DNA from: Chloroflexota bacterium
GTDB taxonomy: Bacteria; Chloroflexota; UBA4733
Assembly (NCBI GenBank): GCA_023381895.1
Contig: JAMCTA010000039.1
Location: forward strand, 1 to 12,990
DNA length: 12,990 bases
Reading direction: 5' to 3'
The translations under genes were made by a program, and so were the position numbers. The notes below the pieces were generated by a model. That model had not been told where the DNA came from and did not search any database. It was given only the letters and a program-made list of their open reading frames with translations. The stretch's first letter is position 1. Each line of letters begins with the position of its first letter. Positions 1-6,890 of this stretch are shown piece after piece.

Positions 1-764
1 AGTACGGCGTGAACCTCGGTTCGCTCCAGAACCTCTGGGGCCTCTCCTACCTCTGGAAGGACAACCCCTTCCTCCAGCAGGAGTACACCACCGGTATCGC
101 GCCGGCGACCCAGCTCGACCATCCCGGCGTCATCGCCTCGGCGCAGGCTGCAGCGGACCTGGCGAACAAGCACAAAGTCGCGCCGACCCCTGCCGACGTA
201 CAGACAATGGCAGTGGTCGGCGACATCTTCAGCACCGGGAAGATCGGGATCGAGTTCACCCTGCCGACGTTCGCCTACCGGAACTTCCAAGATGCGCCCT
301 TCAAGTGGGGCCTCGCTCCGATACCTCGACAAAAGGCGAATAAAACGGAGATCTACAATGGTGCCTGGTTCATCGAGCGCCAGACCAAGGCTCCGGAGGC
401 ATCCTGGGAGTTCGTGACCTACCTGGTCAGCGACCCGGTCGCCGAGCAGTTCCGCGAGATTGCTGGGTTCCCCGTCCCCTTGAAGTCGCAACTGGATCCC
501 TGGCTCAAGCAGTTCGTGTCGAAGACCGGGATGACACTGGCTGAGCTACGGGACGTCATCACTTCAGCAGATACAGTCGGCGTCGAATACGCGGGCCATC
601 TCTTCGTCAACTATTTCGAGATCGACAACACCTTGACGCAAGGGCTCGACGCCCTCTGGACGGGCAAGGCGAGCGCCCAGCAGGCCATCACGGCAGTGAA
701 GCCCTCGGTCGATGCCGTGGTCGCCAAGACCTACAAGGAGTATGCGGGCAAGCAAGGCGGCTAG
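1..764 (+). CDS. ABC transporter extracellular solute-binding protein, family 1 (5' partial)
   Basis: This is the C-terminal part (at least 251 residues) of a periplasmic or lipid-anchored binding protein for an ABC importer, most likely for a sugar or related carbohydrate. The frame is open to the first base of the window, so the GTG at position 9 is probably an internal Val and the true start lies upstream; full-length family members have roughly 400-450 residues. Family features are the GKIGIEF stretch, a WGLAPIPRQK segment followed by NGAWFIERQTKAPEASWEF (the usual 'G..W.I...SK..EAAWEF' region), LVSDPVAEQF, and a Lys/Ala-rich helical C-terminus ending GKQGG. No permease or ATPase gene lies downstream on this strand; the next genes converge on it. 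The substrate cannot be read from this fragment. The SDR enzyme at 8673 resembles sugar-acid dehydrogenases, but it is too far away to be used as evidence. Confidence 0.85.
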   Translation, partial: YGVNLGSLQNLWGLSYLWKDNPFLQQEYTTGIAPATQLDHPGVIASAQAAADLANKHKVAPTPADVQTMAVVGDIFSTGKIGIEFTLPTFAYRNFQDAPFKWGLAPIPRQKANKTEIYNGAWFIERQTKAPEASWEFVTYLVSDPVAEQFREIAGFPVPLKSQLDPWLKQFVSKTGMTLAELRDVITSADTVGVEYAGHLFVNYFEIDNTLTQGLDALWTGKASAQQAITAVKPSVDAVVAKTYKEYAGKQGG

Positions 765-835
765 CTTTGTATTTGCTAGGCGCCCAGTTTGCTCTCCTCG
801 TGGAGCGGTGGAAAAGGTCGCAATGGTGTACGCGT

Positions 836-2203
836 TCATTCAGACGGAGGATGCGAGCGTAAGGGGGCGTGTCCGATAGAGCGGCGCAGATGCTTCCACA
901 GCGCGCGTGCCCCCGGGACGACGTAGGCAACGGCACCACGCCCGCTCTGTCCTAGCATCTCCTCAGGACGCTGCAACGGCAGCCGGATGGTCACAAGCGT
1001 GCCCCGTCCCCGTGTGCTCCCGATATCGATTTTTCCACCGTGCGCTGCGACGAGCGAGCGTGCGATAGCCAGTCCAAGGCCGCTGCCACCTGTCGGCCGG
1101 GCCGGATCAGCCCGATAAAAGCGATCGAAGACTTGCTGCAGCGCTTCTGACGGAATGCCTGGGCCGTCGTCTTCCACTTCGAGCTGGGCTTGATGACCAT
1201 GAGCGCCGAGACGCACCGTCACGGGGCTGCCGGGGGCGTGCTTGAAGGCGTTGTCGAGCAGGATCAGGAGGAGTTGCTGGAGACGATCGGGATCGCCTTC
1301 GATCCACAGTATCTCTGGCGGTCCATTATAGCTGACGCTGGCACCGTGCTCAGCAGCAAGCCGCTGAATGCGGCGGACGACGTCACTCGTGAGTACTGCC
1401 AGATCCACCTCACCCACAGCGAGGGTCAGCTCTCCGAGGTCGGAGCGTGCGAGAGTGAGTAGGTCAGTTGTGAGCCGCTCGAGCCGCTCGAGCACGGCCC
1501 GCAGGTCTTGCAGAAGCTGATCGTCATCAGCGCTCACACCGCTCAAGTGGCGCTGCAAGAGCTCCACAGCCACACGCAGGGAGGTGAGTGGGGTACGGAG
1601 CTCGTGGGCGGCGTCGGCCACAAACGTCTGCTGGCGACCAAAGGCCTGTTGAATCGGCACAAGGGCACGACCGGCCAGGAACCAGGCGCCGCCGAGCAGG
1701 AGCAGCATTCCACCGGCACTCACCAACCCTAAGGTTGCCACTTGTTGGAACAGCGTGCGCCGTTCGATGCTGAGGCTCTGACCCACGATGAGCACGGTGT
1801 TGCTCGAGAAGTCAAACAGGACCGGACGGACGTAGAGGCGCAGGGGCTCGTTGTTCACCTCCACCGTGACGAAGTGCGGCCTACTTGGCTGCAGGACACC
1901 AGGCGGCAAAGAGCGGAGCGCCACTTGCTGAGGGTTTTCAAGCACCTGCCCCGTCGCTGAAGCAAGGAGGAAGAAGACGCCACTTTGGTAGCCAGCGTGC
2001 ACATCTGGAATGCCAGGGTGATCGCGCATCTCGAGTAGCTCGTGACCGGTGCTCGTACTCTGCGCCGCCAAGTTATTGTCGACCGTTGCCAGGAGGTTAC
2101 GACTCAGCAGGAATGCGGCAGTGACACTCACCAGCAGTAATATCAAGCCGAAGACGAGCACATTCCAAGCGACGAGCCACCATCGTGTACGCCGGAACAT
2201 CAC
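836..2203 (-). CDS. Sensor histidine kinase of two-component system
   Basis: A membrane histidine kinase of about 455 residues, last gene of the minus-strand electron-transfer operon and partner of the response regulator just upstream. It has TM1 at about residues 10-32, an extracytoplasmic sensor region of about 120 residues with no recognised fold, and TM2 at about 157-178. A short linker follows that lacks a full HAMP domain, as in many kinases of this type. The HisKA box FVADAAHELRTPLTSLR has its phospho-accepting His at about 200. ATPase motifs are the N box LLLILLDNAFKHAP, the G1 box VEDDGPGIP, the F box FDRFYRAD and the G2 box GGSGLGLAIA. About 40 residues extend past the ATPase domain with no recognised motif. 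The start is either GTG at 2203 or the adjacent ATG at 2200, both behind a weak GAAGAG site; the gap to the regulator is 14 bp. The signal is unknown; context suggests redox or electron-acceptor status. Confidence 0.93.
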   Translation of the reverse strand: MMFRRTRWWLVAWNVLVFGLILLLVSVTAAFLLSRNLLATVDNNLAAQSTSTGHELLEMRDHPGIPDVHAGYQSGVFFLLASATGQVLENPQQVALRSLPPGVLQPSRPHFVTVEVNNEPLRLYVRPVLFDFSSNTVLIVGQSLSIERRTLFQQVATLGLVSAGGMLLLLGGAWFLAGRALVPIQQAFGRQQTFVADAAHELRTPLTSLRVAVELLQRHLSGVSADDDQLLQDLRAVLERLERLTTDLLTLARSDLGELTLAVGEVDLAVLTSDVVRRIQRLAAEHGASVSYNGPPEILWIEGDPDRLQQLLLILLDNAFKHAPGSPVTVRLGAHGHQAQLEVEDDGPGIPSEALQQVFDRFYRADPARPTGGSGLGLAIARSLVAAHGGKIDIGSTRGRGTLVTIRLPLQRPEEMLGQSGRGAVAYVVPGARALWKHLRRSIGHAPLRSHPPSE

Positions 2204-2217
2204 CGGAAGCTCTTCTC

Positions 2218-2808
2218 TCAGGCTTTGATCATGTAACCGGCACCGCGGACGGTACGGATGAGCGGGCGCGGAAAGCCATGATCGATCTTATCGCGCAGAT
2301 AGTGCACGTACGTCTCTACGACGTTCGATGAGAGGTCTTCTGCGTAACCCCAGACGTGGCGGCTGATCTGATCACGGCTGAGTACCCTGCCGGCGTGCTG
2401 CATGAGGAACTCGAGCAGCGCAAACTCGCGGGCGGTAAGCTCGATAACTTGCCCGGCGCGCCGTACTTCGCGCCGGGAGCCATCGAGCAGCAGATCTCCC
2501 ACCTGAATCTGGTCATCGTCGACGTAGCCATCGGAGCGACGCCCCAGTGCTCGCACTCGCGCAAGGAGCTCTTCGACGGCAAAGATCGGAGTGCGCGTAC
2601 CGCGCTCCCGCAGATGTCGGCAGAACTCGATGCCCGACCAGCCTGGAAGCATCACGTCGAGCACGATCACATCAAAGGTCTTGCTCTGGGTAAGTTCCTG
2701 GCCGCTGGGCGCATCATTGGCGGTCTGCACATCGTTCCCAGCCTCAGCGAGCGCTTCCGAGACGAGACGAGCCATCCGTCGATCATCTTCGACAACAGCA
2801 ATACGCAC
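2218..2808 (-). CDS. OmpR-family response regulator with shortened receiver domain
   Basis: A 196-residue DNA-binding response regulator paired with the downstream histidine kinase. The start is GTG at 2808 (VRIAVVEDD) because GGAGA lies 6 bases upstream; the frame is open further upstream but those residues are unlike the family. The receiver keeps the acidic pair (Asp8/Asp9) and the phosphorylation site VIVLDVMLPG (Asp51). The C-terminal winged helix is complete, with LTAREFALLEFL, GRVLSRDQI, SSNVVETYVHYLRDKID and IRTVRGAGYMI. The oddity is that RTPI (residues 72-75) runs straight into FAVEELLARVRAL (76-). Family members have about 27 residues between these blocks, including the 'L.LTA' switch Thr and the 'DDYL.KPF' Lys. 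The protein is also about 27-29 residues shorter than the usual 225. The frame is kept, so the product should be made, but the receiver is unlikely to switch normally. Confidence 0.92.
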   Translation of the reverse strand: MRIAVVEDDRRMARLVSEALAEAGNDVQTANDAPSGQELTQSKTFDVIVLDVMLPGWSGIEFCRHLRERGTRTPIFAVEELLARVRALGRRSDGYVDDDQIQVGDLLLDGSRREVRRAGQVIELTAREFALLEFLMQHAGRVLSRDQISRHVWGYAEDLSSNVVETYVHYLRDKIDHGFPRPLIRTVRGAGYMIKA

Positions 2809-2848
2809 AGCCGTTCTCCAATCGTAGGCAGGAGATCTCTCTCCTATG

Positions 2849-3898
2849 CTACGATGCAGCATTCCCGCTGGTGCGAAGCTCCCCGGACCATCCTCCTTCA
2901 TTGAGGGAGTTGATGGTGACCTGCAGCTGTACCTGCTGACCATAACCAGAGCACGTGGCATTGATCACGTTGCCAGCCGCAAGACCAGTGATCGGCCCAG
3001 CACACCACGGTACGTGCGCGCTCGTACGCAGCTGCACCTGCCCGCTCAGCTGCCCCTGACCGCGCAGCACTTCAATGGCGACATCAAATGGCTGTGAGCC
3101 CACTGCTTGTCCTCGGAGCAGTATCTGCGCACCATCGTGTCCGACGAGTGTCTCACCGGCCAGTGGTACATTGAGGTTCTGTGGCAAGGTGGGTGCGCTC
3201 GGCGTTGCCACTGCGGTTACGCCACGCTGGGCAGCAGCAGCCTTCAGCAGCAGCGAAGGCGTCCCCGCCTTCGCTGCCCACCCAGGCGCATAAGGGCCGC
3301 GCACGGCCCAGATGAGAATGCCAAAGCTGAGTACAGTAGAGCCCACCAGGACCCAACGGCGCAACTCCCGCTGTTGTGCCAGACGCCACACCGTCGCACC
3401 GAGCACCGCAGCAGCGCTGCCCACGTAGAGCAGTGTGAGCCACGGCTCTGTCGTGTCGGTCCCGGTTCCTATGCTGTGCAGGAGCGAGAGCACGAAGACG
3501 GGGTACAAGCCCAGGTGCAGCCAGTGCCACAGACGGTAGCCGATCACATTCCGGATGAGTGCACTTGCGCCTATCGCCACCGTCACCTCGCCCGCGAGTA
3601 CGCCAAGCCCGAGCCAGACTGTGCGATAGGCGCTGCCGAAAGGTACGGTGACATCACGCAACGTGAAGTGCGCGAATGGGTCGAGGAACATCGTGACGGT
3701 GTGGACCGCCAAAAAGACGTAGAACACGAGCACAGTCCAGCGATGGAGGTTATCGATGAGAATGCGTGGCCAGCGCTGACTCGCCCAATGTTGGCTCACA
3801 GTGATGCCGAGAAGGACGGCCAGTGTCAGGAGCACGAATGCAATGATGCCGCTACCACGACCGATGAACCACACGAGGCTTGGCGATGAGGCGCCCAT
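2849..3898 (-). CDS. Ferric-reductase-like transmembrane heme protein with extracytoplasmic domain
   Basis: A membrane electron-transfer protein of about 349 residues. The N-terminal 200 residues form about six membrane helices (roughly 11-32, 56-72, 93-113, 128-142, 155-175, 183-199). Histidines suited to bind b hemes lie in LHRW (His52), AVHT (His66), LWHWLHLG (His125, His128) and LLHS (His141), the pattern of the ferric reductase/NOX/YedZ superfamily. There is no FAD/NAD module, so electrons must come from partner proteins. After a Pro/Ala-rich linker (about 210-245), residues 250-349 form a predicted beta-rich extracytoplasmic domain with two cysteines (299 and 316) that could form a disulfide. 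The ATG at 3898 overlaps the apbE stop by one base (TGATG); a GTG directly before it is an alternative start. The likely role is passing electrons across the membrane from the NuoF-like/ferredoxin partners; the acceptor is unknown. Confidence 0.88.
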   Translation of the reverse strand: MGASSPSLVWFIGRGSGIIAFVLLTLAVLLGITVSQHWASQRWPRILIDNLHRWTVLVFYVFLAVHTVTMFLDPFAHFTLRDVTVPFGSAYRTVWLGLGVLAGEVTVAIGASALIRNVIGYRLWHWLHLGLYPVFVLSLLHSIGTGTDTTEPWLTLLYVGSAAAVLGATVWRLAQQRELRRWVLVGSTVLSFGILIWAVRGPYAPGWAAKAGTPSLLLKAAAAQRGVTAVATPSAPTLPQNLNVPLAGETLVGHDGAQILLRGQAVGSQPFDVAIEVLRGQGQLSGQVQLRTSAHVPWCAGPITGLAAGNVINATCSGYGQQVQLQVTINSLNEGGWSGELRTSGNAAS

Positions 3899-4833
3899 CA
3901 CGTCACCATCCTCTCTCCCGGCCAGGGGCCGGTCACCAGGGCGCTGCTGTCACGCGGTGCGAAGCGCGCTGCTAATCCAAATGCACTGATCCACGCCGGT
4001 CCGGTACTTCCGCGCAGGAAGGCGACTTTGGCGGCGACCTCGGCTGCCACACAGGTGTGTGCGGCTACGGTGACATAGCGCCAGGGCGTCTGAGCCGGCT
4101 TGCCAGTGTGTGGATCGATGAGGTGATGGAACGACTCACCGCCGCGCCGCCACTGGCGTCTACCTAACCCTGAGGTAGCCAGTGCCCCACGGAAGAGGGC
4201 CACACTGGCTTCTACCGGTGCTTGCGTATCCACGGCGATGTCGCAGGTCCACCCCGCCGCAGGCGCTGGCCCTTTGACCGCGAGATCGCCGCCCGCGCTC
4301 AGTAGCACACCACCTTCACCAAGAGGAGTATCGCGGAGCGCATAGTCAACGGCGAAGCCCTTGCCGATCCCACCAAAGTCGAGACGTGTTCCCTCAGGCA
4401 CACACACAGTCCCGCGTTCCCGATCCAGGCAGATCTGGCGCCAGTCAGCGTGGCAGACGTCCGGTCGCGCTGGCCCTGGCCCGTGCGCTTCGATCGTGGC
4501 GATATCGCGATCGTAGCCGGCAGCTTCCACCGCATTGCGAACCGTCGGGTCGAACCAGCCATCGGTGGCAGCGGCATACCAAAGCGCCAGCTGCAAGACG
4601 TGAAAGAACAAGGGGCTGACGTGCTGTTCACCGGTTCCTCGTTCCTCGAGCACACGCAGCTCGCTGTCAGCACGAAAGCGCGAGAGCGTCGCATCGACGA
4701 CAGCGAAGCGCTCCTGCACGTGAGCCAGAGCTGGCGCCAGCGCTCTTGGATCAGTGGCGCCAAGGACGATAGGGCTCGCAAAGCAGACGAACGTTGCCAC
4801 GACCGGGTGCGGGTGCTGAGCGATCACTCCCAC
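3898..4833 (-). CDS. apbE: FAD:protein FMN transferase (ApbE)
   Basis: A 311-residue member of the ApbE flavin transferase family, which moves FMN from FAD onto a Ser/Thr of a target protein in a Mg-dependent reaction. Family signatures are SRFRADSEL near residue 55, DGWFDPTV, the core motif LDFGGIGKGFAVD, LLSAGGDLAVKG, and HHLIDPHTGKPA with the conserved His and Asp. Length is normal for a form without a signal peptide; no lipobox or export signal is visible. The start is GTG at 4833, with AGGAGA six bases upstream; this site overlaps the stop codon of the preceding gene, which suggests translational coupling. The downstream membrane gene overlaps its stop. The expected flavinylated partner, with a D-x-x-S/T-G-A-T-type motif, was not found in the neighbouring proteins. 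Confidence 0.93.
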   Translation of the reverse strand: MGVIAQHPHPVVATFVCFASPIVLGATDPRALAPALAHVQERFAVVDATLSRFRADSELRVLEERGTGEQHVSPLFFHVLQLALWYAAATDGWFDPTVRNAVEAAGYDRDIATIEAHGPGPARPDVCHADWRQICLDRERGTVCVPEGTRLDFGGIGKGFAVDYALRDTPLGEGGVLLSAGGDLAVKGPAPAAGWTCDIAVDTQAPVEASVALFRGALATSGLGRRQWRRGGESFHHLIDPHTGKPAQTPWRYVTVAAHTCVAAEVAAKVAFLRGSTGPAWISAFGLAARFAPRDSSALVTGPWPGERMVT

Positions 4834-4842
4834 GATGATCTC

Positions 4843-5175
4843 CTAGGACATCGATGAACGAAAGCTGCTGCGTCCCATGGATGCCGTTGCTGGAGCCAAG
4901 AAACCGCCACCATCGTTGCTCGCTGCTGATTGGAAGAGCGACTGGCTGGGCACATCTTGTCCGGCAGCAGCTGGCGAGCTTGGGGGCGGAGTTGTCATGA
5001 CCTGCTCGGTATGGCGAGCAGCAAGCACAGTAAAGCCGATAGTTCCAAGCACGCTCACCATCAGAAGTACGAGCTTGCCCGTTGCCACCTGCTCGCGCAG
5101 TGCTTGCCGTTGCCGCTCTCCTGGCAGGACTGTGTCTGGAAAATTTGGAGCGAAACGAGGTGCTGATGCTGCCAT
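4843..5175 (-). CDS. Small single-pass membrane protein of the electron-transfer operon
   Basis: A 110-residue protein that I do not recognise. It has a polar N-terminus of about 33 residues, one membrane helix (about 34-52, LVLLMVSVLGTIGFTVLAA), then a Pro/Ser/Ala/Gly-rich tail of about 55 residues, probably outside the membrane and largely disordered. The start ATG at 5175 has AGGAGAAG about 10 bases upstream and lies 16 bp after the ferredoxin stop; the stop TAG overlaps the apbE ribosome site. It lies between the ferredoxin and apbE. In related actinobacterial clusters, as I recall them, an FMN-binding-domain protein occupies a similar place. No FMN-binding domain or flavinylation motif is seen here; the tail reads SNDGGGFLAPATAS, which is not a match. 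It could be a small anchor or assembly subunit; its function is inferred from location only. Confidence 0.75.
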   Translation of the reverse strand: MAASAPRFAPNFPDTVLPGERQRQALREQVATGKLVLLMVSVLGTIGFTVLAARHTEQVMTTPPPSSPAAAGQDVPSQSLFQSAASNDGGGFLAPATASMGRSSFRSSMS

Positions 5176-5191
5176 TGGTTGGATGCTTCTC

Positions 5192-5464
5192 CTACTTCTT
5201 GAAAGAATTCGCCGCTGAAGGTTGAGGAGCAGCGCTCCGTTGCAGCAGCACTGCCCGCTTGGGGCAGAGTGTTACTGCCTGGCGTGCTAGCTCTATCTGT
5301 TCAGGTGGCACCGTGCTCTGGCGCACCCACCCATAGCCCCAATCATCCAGAGTGAATAGCTCTGGTACGTACTCGGCGCAGAAGCCGAACGCTGTACACA
5401 GGATGGGATTGATGCGGAGCGTCATTGCGCCTTGCTCGCGTTGGGCGTCTCTCTCAGTGGACAT
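5192..5464 (-). CDS. Small single-cluster ferredoxin ([3Fe-4S]/[4Fe-4S] type)
   Basis: A soluble electron carrier of 90 residues. Cluster ligands are Cys23 and Cys29 in CTAFGFC and Cys67 in the final LCP motif (VTLCPKRAV). The middle position of the C-x2-X-x2-C motif, which is Cys or Asp in 4Fe-4S ferredoxins, is Phe26. With three Cys only, a [3Fe-4S] cluster or a 4Fe cluster with a non-Cys ligand is expected, as in the C-x2-H-x2-C ferredoxins of actinobacteria. The body PELFTLDDWGYGWV fits these ferredoxins. The chosen start is ATG at 5464, with GGAAG about 7 bases upstream, overlapping the end of the NuoF-like gene by 11 bases. ATG at 5425, with AAGG before it, is a reasonable alternative that trims 13 residues. 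It likely carries electrons between the NuoF-like flavoprotein and the membrane heme protein. Confidence 0.88.
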   Translation of the reverse strand: MSTERDAQREQGAMTLRINPILCTAFGFCAEYVPELFTLDDWGYGWVRQSTVPPEQIELARQAVTLCPKRAVLLQRSAAPQPSAANSFKK

Positions 5465-6755
5465 CGATTTCTTCCAGTTCTGGAACCACGACGTGCCAGG
5501 GCCGGCCACAGCTCCCACGCCGCATGTGCCGGGTAATGTCACGGTCGAACACCCGCAGGGTGGTTCGAGCAGCGGCGGCGGCTCCATCCAGATGCCCGCA
5601 CGCTCCGCGTCTCGGTAGCATCGCCGTCGCATAGTGTTCGATGCGGCTCAGGTCCTCCGCGCCACCTTCACCACGAGCAACACGTAGCAAGAGAGTGGCC
5701 ATCGCCCGTGTGCCGTACGTGCACGGCCCACACTGCTGGACGGATTCCTTTGCGAAGTACTGCAGCACAGCCACTGCCTGGCAGAGACCGCATACCTCAT
5801 CGGAGACGACGGTGATCGCGCCTGCGCCGGCACTAACCCCGAAGGCACGCAGGCTGTCACGCTCGAGACGCACCCCCTGCTGCAAGACAGCGCCCGCTAG
5901 CCAGCCTGCAAAGATACCTCCTGGAAGCACTGCTTGGATCGCAGTAGGCTGGGGAGCGCCAGCAAGGGCGAGCACATCGGTGAGCTGGGCGCCAGCGGGC
6001 ACCTCGAGTGGCCCTGGCTTGCGCACCTGTCCTGACACGGTGACGAGCATCGTACCGGGATGGCCAGGTGTGCCAAGCGCCTGGAACGCCTCAGGCCCGG
6101 CGGTAAGGATGCGCGGGAGGTTGGCTAGCGTCTCGGCGTTGTGCACGAGCGTTGGTCGCCCGCCCACGCCACGATCGGCAGGGTAGGGCGGCTTGAGCGT
6201 GGGCTTCGCGCTCTTGCCGTTAGCACGCTGGATCGCCGCACTCTCTTCGCCAGCCACGTAGCGCCGGGGGGCAGCGACGATGCGCCAGCTCACCGCGCTT
6301 AGCCGTTCCTGCCGCAGTTCTGTGAGAGCGCTGCTCACCGACTCCTGGACTCGCCGGTCCTGCTCGGGAAGATACAGGACCACCACTGCCGCGCCAACAG
6401 CCCGGGCGGCGAGCTGCGCGCCTTCCAACACGAGATGCGGACGGAGAGTCAGCAACCAGCGATCTTTCTGACTTCCTGGCTCGGTCTCGGCGCCATTCAC
6501 GAGCACGACTTTCGGAGAGGACTGACCGGCAACGGCATCGAGCTTGCGTCCGGTGGGGAAGTGTGACCCGCCGCGGCCACTGAGGCCACTCGCGTGGACT
6601 GCACCGCGTATCTCGTCTGATGACAAGCCCCAGGCCGTGCGGCTGTAACCACCACGCTGACGGTATTCAAGGAGTGACTCGCGGACCTTGAGCTCGGAAA
6701 GGAGCAAGCACAGGCGCGTCAATGCGTCCTGATCAGCGAGAGCGCTGACGCTCAC
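5454..6755 (-). CDS. NuoF/SLBB-like NADH dehydrogenase-type flavo-iron-sulfur protein
   Basis: A cytoplasmic flavoprotein of 433 residues related to the 51-kDa (NuoF) subunit of complex I; first gene of the operon. It has the FMN/nucleotide motif SGLSGRGGSHFPTGRK (57-71), NGAETEPGSQKDR (88-99, the counterpart of 'N.DE.EPGT.KDR') and YVAGEESA (166-173). HNAETLANL (205-213) and an SLBB fold (about 235-300) follow. A C-terminal Fe-S region contains ESVQQCGPCTYGT (Cys342, Cys345) and GACGHLDG (Cys386). The first Cys of the NuoF 'SCGxCxPC' motif is Val here, while an extra VCGLC (322/325) lies 20 residues earlier. It probably oxidises NAD(P)H or exchanges electrons with the adjacent ferredoxin. 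The frame is open to TTG at 6860, but the GTG at 6755, preceded by AAAGGA about 11 bases upstream, gives a more family-like N-terminus. Confidence 0.87.
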   Translation of the reverse strand: MSVSALADQDALTRLCLLLSELKVRESLLEYRQRGGYSRTAWGLSSDEIRGAVHASGLSGRGGSHFPTGRKLDAVAGQSSPKVVLVNGAETEPGSQKDRWLLTLRPHLVLEGAQLAARAVGAAVVVLYLPEQDRRVQESVSSALTELRQERLSAVSWRIVAAPRRYVAGEESAAIQRANGKSAKPTLKPPYPADRGVGGRPTLVHNAETLANLPRILTAGPEAFQALGTPGHPGTMLVTVSGQVRKPGPLEVPAGAQLTDVLALAGAPQPTAIQAVLPGGIFAGWLAGAVLQQGVRLERDSLRAFGVSAGAGAITVVSDEVCGLCQAVAVLQYFAKESVQQCGPCTYGTRAMATLLLRVARGEGGAEDLSRIEHYATAMLPRRGACGHLDGAAAAARTTLRVFDRDITRHMRRGSCGRPWHVVVPELEEIDVH

Positions 6756-6890
6756 TGCTGTTTTTTCCTTTCTCAATATCCTCGTGATCGCAGCGTACCG
6801 ATTGAAGCTTAGAAGTGGCTGGGAGCAGTGGGTCCAGAGACGGTTCTCAGCAAACTCCAAGATTTCATCGGTAGCCTGCGAGCCACATAG
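6756..6890. promoter_or_regulatory. Divergent intergenic region between electron-transfer operon and cytochrome c gene
   Basis: These 135 bases separate the start of the minus-strand operon from the plus-strand cytochrome c gene, so promoters for both directions are expected here. I could not assign convincing -35/-10 pairs on either strand. On the minus strand the GTG at 6755 is preceded by an A-rich stretch with AAAGGA. If the longer TTG start (6860) of the NuoF-like gene were real, most of this region would be coding. It is the natural place for the response regulator encoded at 2218-2808 to bind, but no clear direct repeat pair was seen. Confidence 0.4.

Noticed and set aside
765..835. 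Possible bidirectional terminator between the converging solute-binding protein and kinase genes
   Set aside because: Only a 4-bp stem (CTCC-TCGT-GGAG) without a T-run was found; too weak to report.
1476..1498. Repeated GAGCCGCTC units
   Set aside because: They encode the repeated Leu-Glu-Arg of a kinase helix on the minus strand (RLERLERL); codon repetition, not a separate element.
2356..2904. Plus-strand open frame of 182 codons opposite the response regulator
   Set aside because: The opposite strand has clear receiver and winged-helix motifs; this frame has none.
2809..2961. Longer start for the response regulator (adds 51 residues)
   Set aside because: The extra residues do not resemble the family, overlap the end of the ferric-reductase-like gene, and the GTG at 2808 has a well-placed GGAGA.
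3226..3262. GCAGCAG-rich run
   Set aside because: It encodes a Leu/Lys/Ala-rich linker (LLLKAAAAQ) in the ferric-reductase-like protein; ordinary coding sequence.
3107..3889. Long plus-strand open frame of 260 codons
   Set aside because: It lies entirely opposite the ferric-reductase-like gene, has a composition rich in Arg, His, Glu and Gln with no recognisable domain, and no ribosome site. It is an antisense shadow of GC-rich coding DNA.
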